Numbered from the stretch's first letter, positions 25,587 through 34,530 are shown. The stretch: DNA of 64,000 bases from Paracholeplasma vituli (GCF_025446935.1 NZ_JAOEGN010000009.1:17016-81015); one strand, 5' to 3'. Numbers and translations are program-made. The notes: generated from the sequence alone by a model not told the origin.

Positions 25587-27425
25587 TTAGTAACCTCGAT
25601 ACTTACTGGTATCCCCATTGGGTTGTAAACGATTGAGTGGGTTGATATACCCGACTTGGTTCGGTGGCCAAGCAATGGTGATACCTAGTTTTTGTTTGGC
25701 TTTCAAATAAGCTTCGCTGTTCATCTCGATGATGAGGGATAAACCTCTAGCTTCAATCGCCGATACAGTACTGTTATAGATACTTTCTGCTTGTTGACGG
25801 CTGTTTGCCCGGATGATCTTCGGTAATTGCGTACCAATTGTCGTTTCAATACGCGTTAAATTGTTATTGTAGGTTTGGAACCGTTTATCGGTCGCGTCAA
25901 CCACAAAGGCCATAGCATTATAGTCATAAGCGTAAACAGTCAGTGGCCGTTTCATATTGGTTCTAAAGAGTTCAGCCGCAGTTTTACCATGATTGGTCTT
26001 TGGTTGGACATTGTCGTAATACTGCCAGTTCAACAACATATCAAACTGGAGTAATCCGTACTTGGCTGTTTGTGAATTGGCCTTTTCTTGTAAATACGTT
26101 TCCGTATACACGATTTCACTATCTAAGCCATTGGTCCAATTCCAAGTCGTCCCCTCTGGTCCCATCGCAATCAATCTTTGTCCTTCCTTAGAAGTTAAGA
26201 AATCAAACAGTTTAATTAAGATATCAGGACGCTTCGCATCGGTTGTGATCATATTAAACATATAACCATAACCACGAATGTCTGATAAGACTGGGGCGTC
26301 ACCATTCGAATTGGTGATATACATACTTTCGTACGTGTACCCACCATCACGAGCTGTGGTGAAATGAATTTGATAATCTTGTGGGGTCACCAGGGTTGCG
26401 AAAGCTTTACCACTTGCGATGACAGAACCCACACCATCATAATCTTGTGTGAAGTTTGCTGGGGATATCACACCTGCTAAATATAGATCATTCAAATAAA
26501 AGAGCATGTCTTTATAAGCTTCTTGTGTGAACTGATACACATAGTTGCCTGATGCATCTTCAAATGGAATCGCGAAGAATTGTGATAACCAGTTAAGTGA
26601 GGCTGAACCATCGGCTCTAAACTGTGATAACTGAAGACCGGTGGTCAATGAACTACCATAGTTTTGTAAAGCCCATAGTGCGGCTTGTTTAAAGCCTTCA
26701 GGGGTTGTAATGAAACCTTGCCACGGTACTTGTTTTTGCGTGCCTGAGATGGTGGTATACGTGACGTTGCCATTTGAATCTTTTAGATTCGTTGACACAT
26801 GATTTTGCCACGCATCAAAAATATCTTTGCGAACCATCATACCGCCATTCGGTTGAAGTTGCCCGGTTGGGACATCTTCATAGGAATAATAATGATTAGG
26901 GATGCCATAGGTTTTACCATTGCCATAGCTCCACCAATCCAAAACGTCTTGTGGTAGGTGAGTTAATAAAGTCGGTGCCCATTTTTCAGCTAGAGTGTTG
27001 ATGTCATAAACATAGCCTTGTTGCGCCAAACTGGTAATCGTTTGCGAACGGTTGGTTGGAATCGAAATGACATCGGGTAAATCGCCACCCGCAATCATGG
27101 CCGCGAGTTTTTGACCATCGTCAGTGACTGGGGTATCAAACACAACCGTAATGCCGGTTTTTTGTTTGATGATGCCGCTGATGACATCCAATCCAGTAGG
27201 GGGATTCCAGCTCGCAACATCCACATACCAATTCACAGTGAGGTTGGTACTGCCATCTAAGTATTCCCAACTATTTTTGTCATGCCCTGTTAGTGGAAAA
27301 TCGGGATATTTGATGACGGCCATATTGTCTTCATCAATTGGTATTGTGGTACCGCCACAAGCCACCAATACGATGAGTAAGAGTATGCCTGTAAACAATG
27401 TCAATAAGCGTTTCGGTTTGTTCAT
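25587..27425 (-). CDS. Extracellular solute-binding lipoprotein of an Lpl-type ABC importer
   Basis: 612 residues. Lipobox LIVLVACGG (Cys about 23). This is a family 1, LplA/YtcQ-size binding protein (about 500-620 residues), with KTGITVVFDTPVTDDGQKLAAMIAGGDLPDVI (about 80-115) typical of the group. Binds a sugar or glycoside outside the membrane and delivers it to the LplB/LplC permeases encoded just upstream in the operon (27440-29561). Stop and next ATG (nucleoside hydrolase) touch. The ligand cannot be read from sequence; the co-encoded ribokinase and nucleoside hydrolase suggest a riboside. Confidence 0.85.
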   Translation of the reverse strand: MNKPKRLLTLFTGILLLIVLVACGGTTIPIDEDNMAVIKYPDFPLTGHDKNSWEYLDGSTNLTVNWYVDVASWNPPTGLDVISGIIKQKTGITVVFDTPVTDDGQKLAAMIAGGDLPDVISIPTNRSQTITSLAQQGYVYDINTLAEKWAPTLLTHLPQDVLDWWSYGNGKTYGIPNHYYSYEDVPTGQLQPNGGMMVRKDIFDAWQNHVSTNLKDSNGNVTYTTISGTQKQVPWQGFITTPEGFKQAALWALQNYGSSLTTGLQLSQFRADGSASLNWLSQFFAIPFEDASGNYVYQFTQEAYKDMLFYLNDLYLAGVISPANFTQDYDGVGSVIASGKAFATLVTPQDYQIHFTTARDGGYTYESMYITNSNGDAPVLSDIRGYGYMFNMITTDAKRPDILIKLFDFLTSKEGQRLIAMGPEGTTWNWTNGLDSEIVYTETYLQEKANSQTAKYGLLQFDMLLNWQYYDNVQPKTNHGKTAAELFRTNMKRPLTVYAYDYNAMAFVVDATDKRFQTYNNNLTRIETTIGTQLPKIIRANSRQQAESIYNSTVSAIEARGLSLIIEMNSEAYLKAKQKLGITIAWPPNQVGYINPLNRLQPNGDTSKYRGY

Positions 27426-27439
27426 ATAGACCTCCTAAA

Positions 27440-28576
27440 TTAGCCTTTTAATGATCCAATCATGATGCCTGATTGGAAGTTTTTTCGTACAAATGGAAAG
27501 AAAAATAAGACCGGAATCATTGAAATGATGATGGCTGCTAAAGACAATGTCTTTGGCGATAACCGTAACATCATCTCAGCCGGCATGCCCTCTGTGAGCG
27601 TAGCCGTTTGAATCGCCTTCAATAAGAAATATTGGAGTGTTTGTAAATTCGGACTGTGGGTATAGATCATCGTATCAAAATAGGCGTTCCAGTGTCCGAT
27701 GGCTAGCCACAAGGCTACTGTCGCGAGGACGGGTTTAGAAAGTGGTAAATAGATTTGCCAGTAAATTCTAAACTCATTCGCACCATCCATCAAAGCGGCT
27801 TCATGCAATTCATCTGAGATACTTCTAAAGAAACTGCTGAAGATGATCATGTTGTATACAGAGTAGAGTGCCGGAATGATATAGACTAAGAAATGATTAT
27901 ACAAACCCACTGATCTAATGATCAAGAAGTAAGGGATTAAACCCCCACCGAAAAACATCGTGAAAATGTTGATCCAATAAAAGATGGGTTTAAACTTTAG
28001 ATTAGGTCTACTCATGGCGTAGGCTACAATCGATGTAAAGATGAGGGCTGTGGCGGTTCCAATGACCGTTCGAGAAATGGTCACTAAGTAGCCTTGCCAC
28101 AAGCCTTGATTGGTCAAGACGACTTTATAGTTTTCAAAAGTGAATAATCGAGGTAAAAAGTATATTCCACCTGCTGCGTAATCTGCGCCTTGGTTGAATG
28201 ACCCTGCTAGTACATAGATTAAAGGATAAATACATAACAACATGAATATCGTCATGATGCTCGTATTGAACACATCGAAAGCGGTAATTTGTTTGTTTAA
28301 CTTCGACTTTCGTAAGTGTCGTTTTAAGGCTTTTTGGGTTTGATATCGTTTGATGCCCAAATAGACAGTCGCTATGAGTAGTAATAAACATACTAGAGAA
28401 CTGAAGATAGCCAACTGATCTAAGGTTTTGTAAAGATCAGGTGTGCCTTCATCGATTTTGATATTGGCTGTATAGATGAAAAACAAAGCAGTCATCAAAA
28501 CAAGTATTGTCAATAATCGAATGGTTTTATACAAAGGGGTTTGATATTGGTTGACCCAAGATTGGATGGTTTTCAT
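27440..28576 (-). CDS. ABC permease, LplC/YtcP type
   Basis: 378 residues, binding-protein-dependent transport permease. N-terminal tail with two membrane segments (about 22-40, 58-75), then the six-helix MetI-like core. The cytoplasmic EAA loop is clear: DELHEAALMDGANEFRIYWQIYLPLS (about 256-281). Partner of the LplB-type permease at 28578-29561 (1-base gap) and of the binding protein at 25587-27425. No ATPase is in this operon; the divergent operon encodes one (32522-33211). Confidence 0.9.
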   Translation of the reverse strand: MKTIQSWVNQYQTPLYKTIRLLTILVLMTALFFIYTANIKIDEGTPDLYKTLDQLAIFSSLVCLLLLIATVYLGIKRYQTQKALKRHLRKSKLNKQITAFDVFNTSIMTIFMLLCIYPLIYVLAGSFNQGADYAAGGIYFLPRLFTFENYKVVLTNQGLWQGYLVTISRTVIGTATALIFTSIVAYAMSRPNLKFKPIFYWINIFTMFFGGGLIPYFLIIRSVGLYNHFLVYIIPALYSVYNMIIFSSFFRSISDELHEAALMDGANEFRIYWQIYLPLSKPVLATVALWLAIGHWNAYFDTMIYTHSPNLQTLQYFLLKAIQTATLTEGMPAEMMLRLSPKTLSLAAIIISMIPVLFFFPFVRKNFQSGIMIGSLKG

Positions 28577-28577
28577 A

Positions 28578-29561
28578 TTAGTAGATCCCCTTTCCCGTAA
28601 ACTTCTTGAGAATAGAGTTACTAGAAATCAACAAAGCCAGTGAAATGACAGATTTCAACATCCCAATTGCAGTCGCGTATGAATAACGCCACTGTGGAAT
28701 CCCAAACTTATAAATGAATGTATCGAGGACTTCACTCCGCATGATGTTATTTGCATTTTGGAAAACCCATAAGTGTTCAATACCATTGTTTAGAATCCCT
28801 GCAATCGATAAGATGAAGAATAATACAATGGTCGGTGCGATCGAAGGTATGGTGATGTGGATGATGCGTTGGAAACGACTCGCCCCGTCAATTTTGGCTG
28901 CTTCGTATAATTCATTTGGAATCCCTGATATCGCAGCGACATAGATGACTGACCCCCAACCCACGCCTTTGATGATTGACGTGATGATGATGAGTCCCCA
29001 AAAGTATTGTTCTCCCCCTAAAATATCTAAGGGTTTCGCAATCAAACCGATGTCGACTAACAACGTGTTGACAATCCCAGTTTCAAAATCTAATAAGGAT
29101 AAGAATATCCCACCAAAGATGACCCAAGAGATGAAGTGCGGGAAGAACGTGACCGTTTGTACAGTCTTTTTAAACCGGTCACTCATCAATTCACTCATCA
29201 ATATCGCAAATATAATGGGTGCTGGAAAGTTAATCAACAACTGTAAAATATTGAGACCCAATGTATTTTGCATGATGTTGATGAAGTCTGGGTCTGCCAG
29301 AAAGTCTTTAAAATTATCTAATCCAACCCATGGGGCTTGATTGATTGCATTCAAAATATTCAAATACCCATCCCCAGCCTTGAAGGCTAAGACTAAGCCA
29401 TATATGGGTGCATACGCAAAAACCGCTAAAAATAGGACCGACAACATGGCCATACCGATGAGGATATAGTCATTTTGGTTCCATACTTTTCGCTGCTTTT
29501 GGACGACTTTATTCAGTTTAGTGCCATCTATTTTATAGAGGGCGATCGGTTTTGATTTCAT
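28578..29561 (-). CDS. ABC permease, LplB type
   Basis: 327 residues with a short charged N-terminus and six membrane segments. The EAA loop is NELYEAAKIDGASRFQRIIHITIP (about 212-235). Forms the heterodimeric channel with the LplC-type protein. LplB/LplC importers carry large oligosaccharides or glycosides and usually share a housekeeping ATPase (MsmK type). Located directly after lacI (11-base gap). Confidence 0.9.
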   Translation of the reverse strand: MKSKPIALYKIDGTKLNKVVQKQRKVWNQNDYILIGMAMLSVLFLAVFAYAPIYGLVLAFKAGDGYLNILNAINQAPWVGLDNFKDFLADPDFINIMQNTLGLNILQLLINFPAPIIFAILMSELMSDRFKKTVQTVTFFPHFISWVIFGGIFLSLLDFETGIVNTLLVDIGLIAKPLDILGGEQYFWGLIIITSIIKGVGWGSVIYVAAISGIPNELYEAAKIDGASRFQRIIHITIPSIAPTIVLFFILSIAGILNNGIEHLWVFQNANNIMRSEVLDTFIYKFGIPQWRYSYATAIGMLKSVISLALLISSNSILKKFTGKGIY

Positions 29562-29571
29562 AAGACCTCGA

Positions 29572-30594
29572 TTAGGATTTGATATTTTTTACGCTATCAC
29601 GGACAATGAGGGCAGCCGGGCAACGGATGACTTCATGGTGGTTAATGTCTTTCACCATTTTCATGAGTAAATTTGAAAGGGCCTGAGACATCTCATAAAT
29701 GGGTTGTCTCACGGTGGTTAGTTTGGTTTCTAATATGGCTGAATAAAAGATATCGTCAAACCCAACTAGGCTGACATCTTCAGGAATTCGAATGCCTTTT
29801 TGTTTCGCTGTTTCAATGACACCAAAGGCTTGAAGGTCGTTGAAAGCGAATATCGCCGACACTTGATTCAGTAACTTTTTACCGCCTAAACGACCTGTTT
29901 CCATATCGTAAAATCCCGTTACGATGTGTTCTGGATTGATGTGTAATCCTGCTTCGTTTAAAGCCTTCATGACCCCTTTTAAACGGTCTCTCGAGCTGTT
30001 TAACACCAATGGTCCTGTGATGACACCGATATGATGATGGCCATTATCGATCAAATGCTTCGTCAATTCATATCCGCTGGTTTCATTGTCAACAAAGACT
30101 TTTGACGCATCGCCTTCATAAAAACGGTCAAATAAGACATACGGTATTTTCGAATCTCTTAACATCGATTGGATCGATGCTTGGTGATTGTCCGTTAATG
30201 ATTCTGCTGACATGGTAACGATTAAGCCATCTACATTTCGACTGATGAGTAATTCTAAGTACTTCAAGTCGTTGGCATATTTCTCTTCACTGTTACACAA
30301 AAACATATCATAGCCATATTTGGACAGTTCAATTTGAATGTGTCTGACTGCTTCGGAGAAAAAGGCGTTTGAGATATCGGGAATTAAGACCCCAATGGTA
30401 TTGGTTTTCTTGGTTGCTAAAGACCGCGCTGTAGGGTCAGGACGGTAGCCTAACGCCAGCGCTTGATCGTGTATCAATTGTTTGGTTTTTTCCGATAAAT
30501 TACTCGGTTTATGATTGAGTACTAATGATACCGCTGTAGAGGATACCCCACAAGCCAATGCGACATCTTTTAGTGTAGTTGTTTTCTTTTTCAT
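29572..30594 (-). CDS. LacI-family transcription regulator
   Basis: 340 residues: N-terminal HTH (TTLKDVALACGVSSTAVSLVLNHK, about 5-28) with hinge helix, then a periplasmic-binding-like sensor domain (NTIGVLIPDISNAFFSEAVRHI...GLIVTMSAES...FAFNDLQAFGVIETAKQKG...LTTVRQP). Start overlaps the ribokinase stop as ATGA. It very likely controls the operon through the GTAAACCGCTTTAC operator at 31525-31538. The effector could be ribose or a ribose compound, by analogy with RbsR-type repressors. Confidence 0.92.
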   Translation of the reverse strand: MKKKTTTLKDVALACGVSSTAVSLVLNHKPSNLSEKTKQLIHDQALALGYRPDPTARSLATKKTNTIGVLIPDISNAFFSEAVRHIQIELSKYGYDMFLCNSEEKYANDLKYLELLISRNVDGLIVTMSAESLTDNHQASIQSMLRDSKIPYVLFDRFYEGDASKVFVDNETSGYELTKHLIDNGHHHIGVITGPLVLNSSRDRLKGVMKALNEAGLHINPEHIVTGFYDMETGRLGGKKLLNQVSAIFAFNDLQAFGVIETAKQKGIRIPEDVSLVGFDDIFYSAILETKLTTVRQPIYEMSQALSNLLMKMVKDINHHEVIRCPAALIVRDSVKNIKS

Positions 30595-31502
30595 ATTTTT
30601 GATTGGCTCATGAACAAGGTGACCGATGCCTGATCCGGAATCGATTGTTGAGCCCCTTTCTTTGTAATGGTTAATGCGGCAGCAGCTGAAGCATAACGCA
30701 TCGAAGCTTCAATGCTTTGGCCTTCAGCTCGTCTCGCCATGAACCCACCAATGTAGGTATCACCTGCGGCTGTGGTATCGACAACTGCTACCGTGTGCGC
30801 ATCCACCCAGTGCACGGATTCATCGACATAGGCAGATCCTAACGCCCCTAAAGTGAATAAAGTGTGCTTGACACCTTTTCGTTTCAGTATCGAGGAAGCT
30901 TCAAGGATTTCTTTGGTTGTTATCGGATAGAGATGGGTATAAAATTCTGTTTCCGATTGATTTAAAATGAGATAATCCATGTATTTAAAATCAGCGTCAT
31001 CCAATGGCTTAGCAGGTGCTGGATTCATCACCGTCGTTAATCCCAAGGCTTTGGCTTTTCTAAGTGCGTATTGGATCGCTTTAGCTGGTATTTCATTTTG
31101 TAGTAATACATAATCATTAGGACTCGCTGTCAATAACGCTTCATCAATCGCGTGTATATCGACCAAGGCGTTCGCCCCTGCGTCAATGACAATTGCATTG
31201 TCCTGTTCAGCGATCGTAATGACAGCGATGCCACTCGATACAGAATCGTGTGATTTGACATGGGTTGTGTCCACCCCATAGTGTTGTAATGTCTGAATGA
31301 GTTCAGGTCCAAAGGCATCCCCAACAGCGCCTACCATCACAGTACTCGCGCCGCTCTTTTGACAAGCAACTGCTTGATTAGCCCCTTTGCCACCAGGGTT
31401 CGTCATAAAACCAAATCCAGTGACTGTTTCACCTAATTTGGGATATTTTTGAGATTGAATGACCAAATCCATATTGATACTGCCAATCACGAAAATTCTC
31501 AT
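30591..31502 (-). CDS. rbsK: Ribokinase
   Basis: PfkB-family kinase that phosphorylates ribose (or a nearby sugar) to ribose-5-phosphate. Start 31502 (MRIFVIGSINMDLVIQ) replaces the longer frame to 31580, which would run through the promoter. Seen: GSINMDL, NPGGKGANQAVA (sugar-binding GGKGAN, about 38-48) and DTTAAGDTYIGGFMAR (anion hole/catalytic Asp, about 245-260). 303 residues is normal. First gene of the operon; overlaps lacI by 4 bases. The linkage to nucleoside hydrolase makes ribose the most likely substrate. Confidence 0.92.
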   Translation of the reverse strand: MRIFVIGSINMDLVIQSQKYPKLGETVTGFGFMTNPGGKGANQAVACQKSGASTVMVGAVGDAFGPELIQTLQHYGVDTTHVKSHDSVSSGIAVITIAEQDNAIVIDAGANALVDIHAIDEALLTASPNDYVLLQNEIPAKAIQYALRKAKALGLTTVMNPAPAKPLDDADFKYMDYLILNQSETEFYTHLYPITTKEILEASSILKRKGVKHTLFTLGALGSAYVDESVHWVDAHTVAVVDTTAAGDTYIGGFMARRAEGQSIEASMRYASAAAALTITKKGAQQSIPDQASVTLFMSQSKI

Positions 31503-31524
31503 AAAAATCACTCTTTTCTGAATA

Positions 31525-31538
31525 GTAAACCGCTTTAC
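31525..31538. promoter_or_regulatory. LacI-type operator of the riboside operon
   Basis: GTAAACCGCTTTAC is a near-perfect palindrome with a central CG (form GTAAANCGNTTTAC), the standard shape of LacI-family operators. It lies just after the -10 of the rbsK promoter, where a bound repressor blocks transcription. Confidence 0.8.
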
Positions 31539-31544
31539 ATTTTG

Positions 31545-31573
31545 ATTATAGCATGTGAAATCCCCACTGTCAA
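31545..31573 (-). promoter_or_regulatory. Consensus sigma-70 promoter for rbsK-lacI-lpl operon
   Basis: On the minus strand TTGACA (31573-31568), 17-base spacer, TATAAT (31550-31545), about 43 bases before the rbsK ATG. Both hexamers match consensus exactly. Confidence 0.9.
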
Positions 31574-31612
31574 CCATCAATGAAAGCCCTTTTAATGATT
31601 ATTTTTCTTGCA

Positions 31613-31641
31613 TTGACGGATTGGTTTTTTATGGTTACAAT
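31613..31641 (+). promoter_or_regulatory. Promoter of the yesL-like/ABC ATPase operon
   Basis: TTGACG (31613-31618), 17 bases, TACAAT (31636-31641), followed by AAGGCGG and the ATG at 31669. It is divergent from the rbsK promoter, 40 bases away. Confidence 0.75.
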
Positions 31642-31668
31642 GAATATAGTCATGAAGGCGGTGTCAAA

Positions 31669-32529
31669 ATGCTTTATAAAAAGAAAGTGGCGAGTCAAGA
31701 TTTTACGAGTGCACAGCTACCCAAAAATCGAATCGAATCTATTTTAGACATTTGCAAGTCACGTTTCATGACCTTGTTGGGTCTGGGGTTAATTTTAGGT
31801 ATATTTGGACTACCAATGCTGGTACATTTATTGTTGTCAAACATCACCGTATATGAAATCAATTTAGCCTATAGCCTCAATCAAGTCACACAGGCAGAAG
31901 CCAGCACACAACTATTCAATGCCTTCACATTCCGTCACGCAATGAACATCCCATTGCTCATGCTTTTAGGTATTGGATTATCTGGGGTTACACGGATATT
32001 ACGTCAACTGTTGTGGCAAGAACCCATCTTCATCTTCCATGATTTCAAATTAGGGGTTCAATCGACAGGCAAATATACGCTACTCATGATGGGGCTGTTT
32101 GGGATTATAAACCTTTTGTTTCAAATGATCTTGCGACAACCCTCATTAGAACAAGATACCCTCTTTTACATCAGTGCCTTGATGATTGCACTAACCGCGT
32201 TAGTCTTCATCCTGTTGCTGGGTTACTACAGTTGGGTTCAAAACAGTTTGTACCAGTTAACATTCAAAGCCTTATTTAAAAATAGCTTGATGTTCGCGAT
32301 GCGTTACTTCTTTAAAACCATTGCTTTATTTATGGTATTCCTGCCGTGGCTGTTACTACTACTGCCTTACCCTTTTGGATTCATGCTCGTCATTGGTTTA
32401 TTAACGATTGTCATCTTACCAGTTGAACTCTTGATTCTGCTTGCGTTTGGGCTGGATATCATGGATCAGACCATTAATCAATATCATCACCCCAGCATTT
32501 ATCGGAAAGGATTGTGGCCACATGAGTGA
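31669..32529 (+). CDS. YesL-like (DUF624) membrane protein
   Basis: About 286 residues, start at the ATG after AAGGCGG (not the ATG at 31555, which lies within the promoters). It has about six to seven membrane helices, with motif-like GLGLILGIFGLPML, TFRHAMNIPLLMLLG and WQEPIFIFHDFK that resemble the YesL/DUF624 family. Such proteins are encoded beside Lpl-type importers in Bacilli; function unknown, perhaps accessory to transport. The ATPase gene overlaps its stop. Confidence 0.6.
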   Translation: MLYKKKVASQDFTSAQLPKNRIESILDICKSRFMTLLGLGLILGIFGLPMLVHLLLSNITVYEINLAYSLNQVTQAEASTQLFNAFTFRHAMNIPLLMLLGIGLSGVTRILRQLLWQEPIFIFHDFKLGVQSTGKYTLLMMGLFGIINLLFQMILRQPSLEQDTLFYISALMIALTALVFILLLGYYSWVQNSLYQLTFKALFKNSLMFAMRYFFKTIALFMVFLPWLLLLLPYPFGFMLVIGLLTIVILPVELLILLAFGLDIMDQTINQYHHPSIYRKGLWPHE

Positions 32530-33211
32530 CATTAGGATTCAAGGACTTTCTAAGTACTACATCGAACCCAAATCACAAACCGGCATTGTGGCTTTAGATA
32601 ATATTCACTTACAGATACCCGCTAAGCAAATCACTTGGATTCAAGGCCCATCAGGATGTGGTAAAACCACTTTATTAAAGATCTTAGCTGGATTACTTCC
32701 GCCTGACGAAGGTCAGATTTATTTGGGACAAGTCGATATCACAAACCAACCAGCAAACTTGAGGTCGATGGCATTGGTTACCCAAAACTATACGTTATAT
32801 CCCCATATGACCATATTTGATAACATTGCCTATCCATTAAAACAAGCAAAGACCCCTGTAGAAGAAATTAAACAGCGTGTTAATGACATCGCGAGCTGGT
32901 TCAATCTAGAGATACTCTTAAGTCGTAAACCCAAGGTCTTATCTGGCGGTCAACAACAAAAAGTGGCGATTGCGCGCGCACTCATTAAATTCCCAGACAT
33001 CATTTTGATGGATGAACCTTTCGCAAACTTAGATACCCCAAACGCCTTACACTTATTGAGTATCATTCGTACACTACAAGCCCAAACACATGCCACACTG
33101 GTGATTGTTTCACATCACATTGATCATTTGACTGTCTCTGGTGATTTTTTGGTTGAAATGGATAATGGCGAAATGATAAGAACAACGTCTATAGGTGATA
33201 CCGATGTTTAA
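32522..33211 (+). CDS. ABC transporter ATP-binding protein
   Basis: 229 residues from ATG 32522; the frame extends to 32441 inside the upstream gene but that part is not translated. Walker A GPSGCGKTT (about 38-46), Q-loop VTQNYTLYP, signature LSGGQQQKVAIARAL, Walker B IILMDEP, H-loop VSHH. MalK/PotA-like ATPase without the usual TOBE tail. It overlaps the YesL-like gene by 8 bases. The LplBC/binding-protein operon beside it has no ATPase, so this could be its motor; it might instead work with the membrane proteins that follow. Confidence 0.9.
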   Translation: MSDIRIQGLSKYYIEPKSQTGIVALDNIHLQIPAKQITWIQGPSGCGKTTLLKILAGLLPPDEGQIYLGQVDITNQPANLRSMALVTQNYTLYPHMTIFDNIAYPLKQAKTPVEEIKQRVNDIASWFNLEILLSRKPKVLSGGQQQKVAIARALIKFPDIILMDEPFANLDTPNALHLLSIIRTLQAQTHATLVIVSHHIDHLTVSGDFLVEMDNGEMIRTTSIGDTDV

Positions 33212-33677
33212 AATAGATACCAACTTTAAGCAAGCCTGTTTAAAAGAAATCCATAGGGGACTATCCTTTATCTTGGCACTTGTTTTGCTACTCATCTTAG
33301 TCTCTGTGGGTTTAGTTCTAAATGCACCAAAATTAGGACAAGTGATCGTCACTGTGTTATCAATTTTGAGTAGCACCGTCATTTTAATTTTAATCTACTT
33401 AATCGATTACAATAAACTCAAACCCTTACGATTGATGCGAAAGTTCGTTTCTCGTCATCCATTGCCTGAACAAGGCCAGTTGATGACGATTGAACATATC
33501 AGCAAAGGATTTATCACCTTCAATCAACTTCAATTTTATCCTATTCAAGTATCGATTTCAGGACAGTCCAACAAATTTTATGTGCTTTCTGCAGTTCAAA
33601 TCGAGGATATACCTATTGGGATACCCATCTTAGGATTTGTCACTGACCGTTATTTAATGGGGGTTACTCATGCCTAG
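33204..33677 (+). CDS. Small two-helix membrane protein, unknown
   Basis: 157 residues, ATG 33204 (AGGTGA 5 bases upstream; GTG 33195 is inferior). Two adjacent TM helices (about 20-40 and 45-67), then a soluble 85-residue C-terminal region with beta pattern (MTIEHISKGFITFNQLQFYPIQVSIS) and a closing hydrophobic GIPILGFVTD. No family recognised. The ATPase gene ends 8 bases past this ATG and the next gene overlaps its stop by 8 bases. Confidence 0.65.
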   Translation: MFKIDTNFKQACLKEIHRGLSFILALVLLLILVSVGLVLNAPKLGQVIVTVLSILSSTVILILIYLIDYNKLKPLRLMRKFVSRHPLPEQGQLMTIEHISKGFITFNQLQFYPIQVSISGQSNKFYVLSAVQIEDIPIGIPILGFVTDRYLMGVTHA

Positions 33678-34230
33678 AATCCATTATCGAGTTCATCATA
33701 TTGTATTGATTTTGTTATCTGTGAGTATATTTTGGACATTGTTCTATGAAAATACGTTTAAGATTCAAAAAGATGAAACCTTCACCCTTTTTATTACAGC
33801 TAATTATGTTGACACCAAAACCCTTGAGGATACCATTCAAACACAGTTCACTGAGAACGGTATTCGTAAAGTAGAGGTCATTGTCATCAGTCAATCAGAC
33901 ACCTATTTTACAACACAGTTTATGACGCGGGGGTTGTTGGATTCAGATTTGCTCATTTTGCCGAAAAATCTACTGGATCAGTTTGATTTGAATGAACAAT
34001 TCTTACCGATTCAATCCGCATTAATTTCTTCGATTTCTTGGACTACACATACGCTAGATGCCTTAGATAAACCACACGCCATGCGCGTTTATGAATCTGG
34101 TGCAACAAACCATCTTAGATTTAATGCACTTATGGCCGAAACACAAGATTATTATGTTGTCATAAACAAGGACTCAGTCCATCCAGAAACTTTACTGAAT
34201 CAATTATTATTGAGTCTTATCCAGCCTTAA
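33670..34230 (+). CDS. Membrane-anchored protein resembling a solute-binding fold, unknown
   Basis: 186 residues: one N-terminal TM helix (about 8-27), then an extracellular mixed alpha/beta domain. FTLFITANYVDTKTLEDTIQTQF and LLDSDLLILPKNLLDQF have the look of lobe 1 of a family 1 solute-binding protein, but at only 150 residues it is half the normal size. It could be a truncated or accessory binding protein for the ATPase in this operon. Ends the operon at a terminator. Confidence 0.55.
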   Translation: MPRIHYRVHHIVLILLSVSIFWTLFYENTFKIQKDETFTLFITANYVDTKTLEDTIQTQFTENGIRKVEVIVISQSDTYFTTQFMTRGLLDSDLLILPKNLLDQFDLNEQFLPIQSALISSISWTTHTLDALDKPHAMRVYESGATNHLRFNALMAETQDYYVVINKDSVHPETLLNQLLLSLIQP

Positions 34231-34234
34231 TAAC

Positions 34235-34280
34235 AAAGCCACCTATTTCTACGACATCGTAGATTAAGGTGGCTTTTATT
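34235..34280 (+). terminator. Terminator of the yesL/ATPase operon
   Basis: AAAGCCACCT (34235-34244) pairs with AGGTGGCTTT (34267-34276); a U-rich TTATTAATT follows. Confidence 0.85.
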
Positions 34281-34324
34281 AATTATGGTTAAACGAAGTG
34301 TTTCAAGCATATGTCAAATGATAA

Positions 34325-34530
34325 GTGAAGTCCTCAACACTTGATCGAAGTGGAGGTTACCTATCCAAAACGATGTGCCACCCGTAACTCAATAGGCTAT
34401 ACCCCAAGTCCCTACAGTTCTGAGCTGATGAAATGCTACCTTGTAACTTCTAAGACCTTCTTGATTGATATAGAATGCTACTTGATGGTAGTCATGGCGC
34501 ACTAAAAGAAATTTATTGCAGTATTATCTA
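34325..34530 (-). mobile_element. Decayed TnpB 3' end plus omega-RNA/right end of an IS605-type element
   Basis: This stretch aligns end to end with 63761-63920 at the other side of the window: GTGAA-..CTATCCAAAAC.. and ACTCAATAGGCTAT..AGTCCCTAC are kept. On the minus strand the part near 34450-34530 reads YINQEGLRSYK, the remains of TnpB's NINKEGLRQYK, but with no frame left. The CCGTAG/CTACGG hairpin of the intact copy is degraded here. Only the right end survives. Confidence 0.7.

Noticed and set aside
31555..31668. Long N-terminal frame for the YesL-like protein
   Set aside because: It would cross both promoters and the LacI operator region; AAGGCGG points to 31669.
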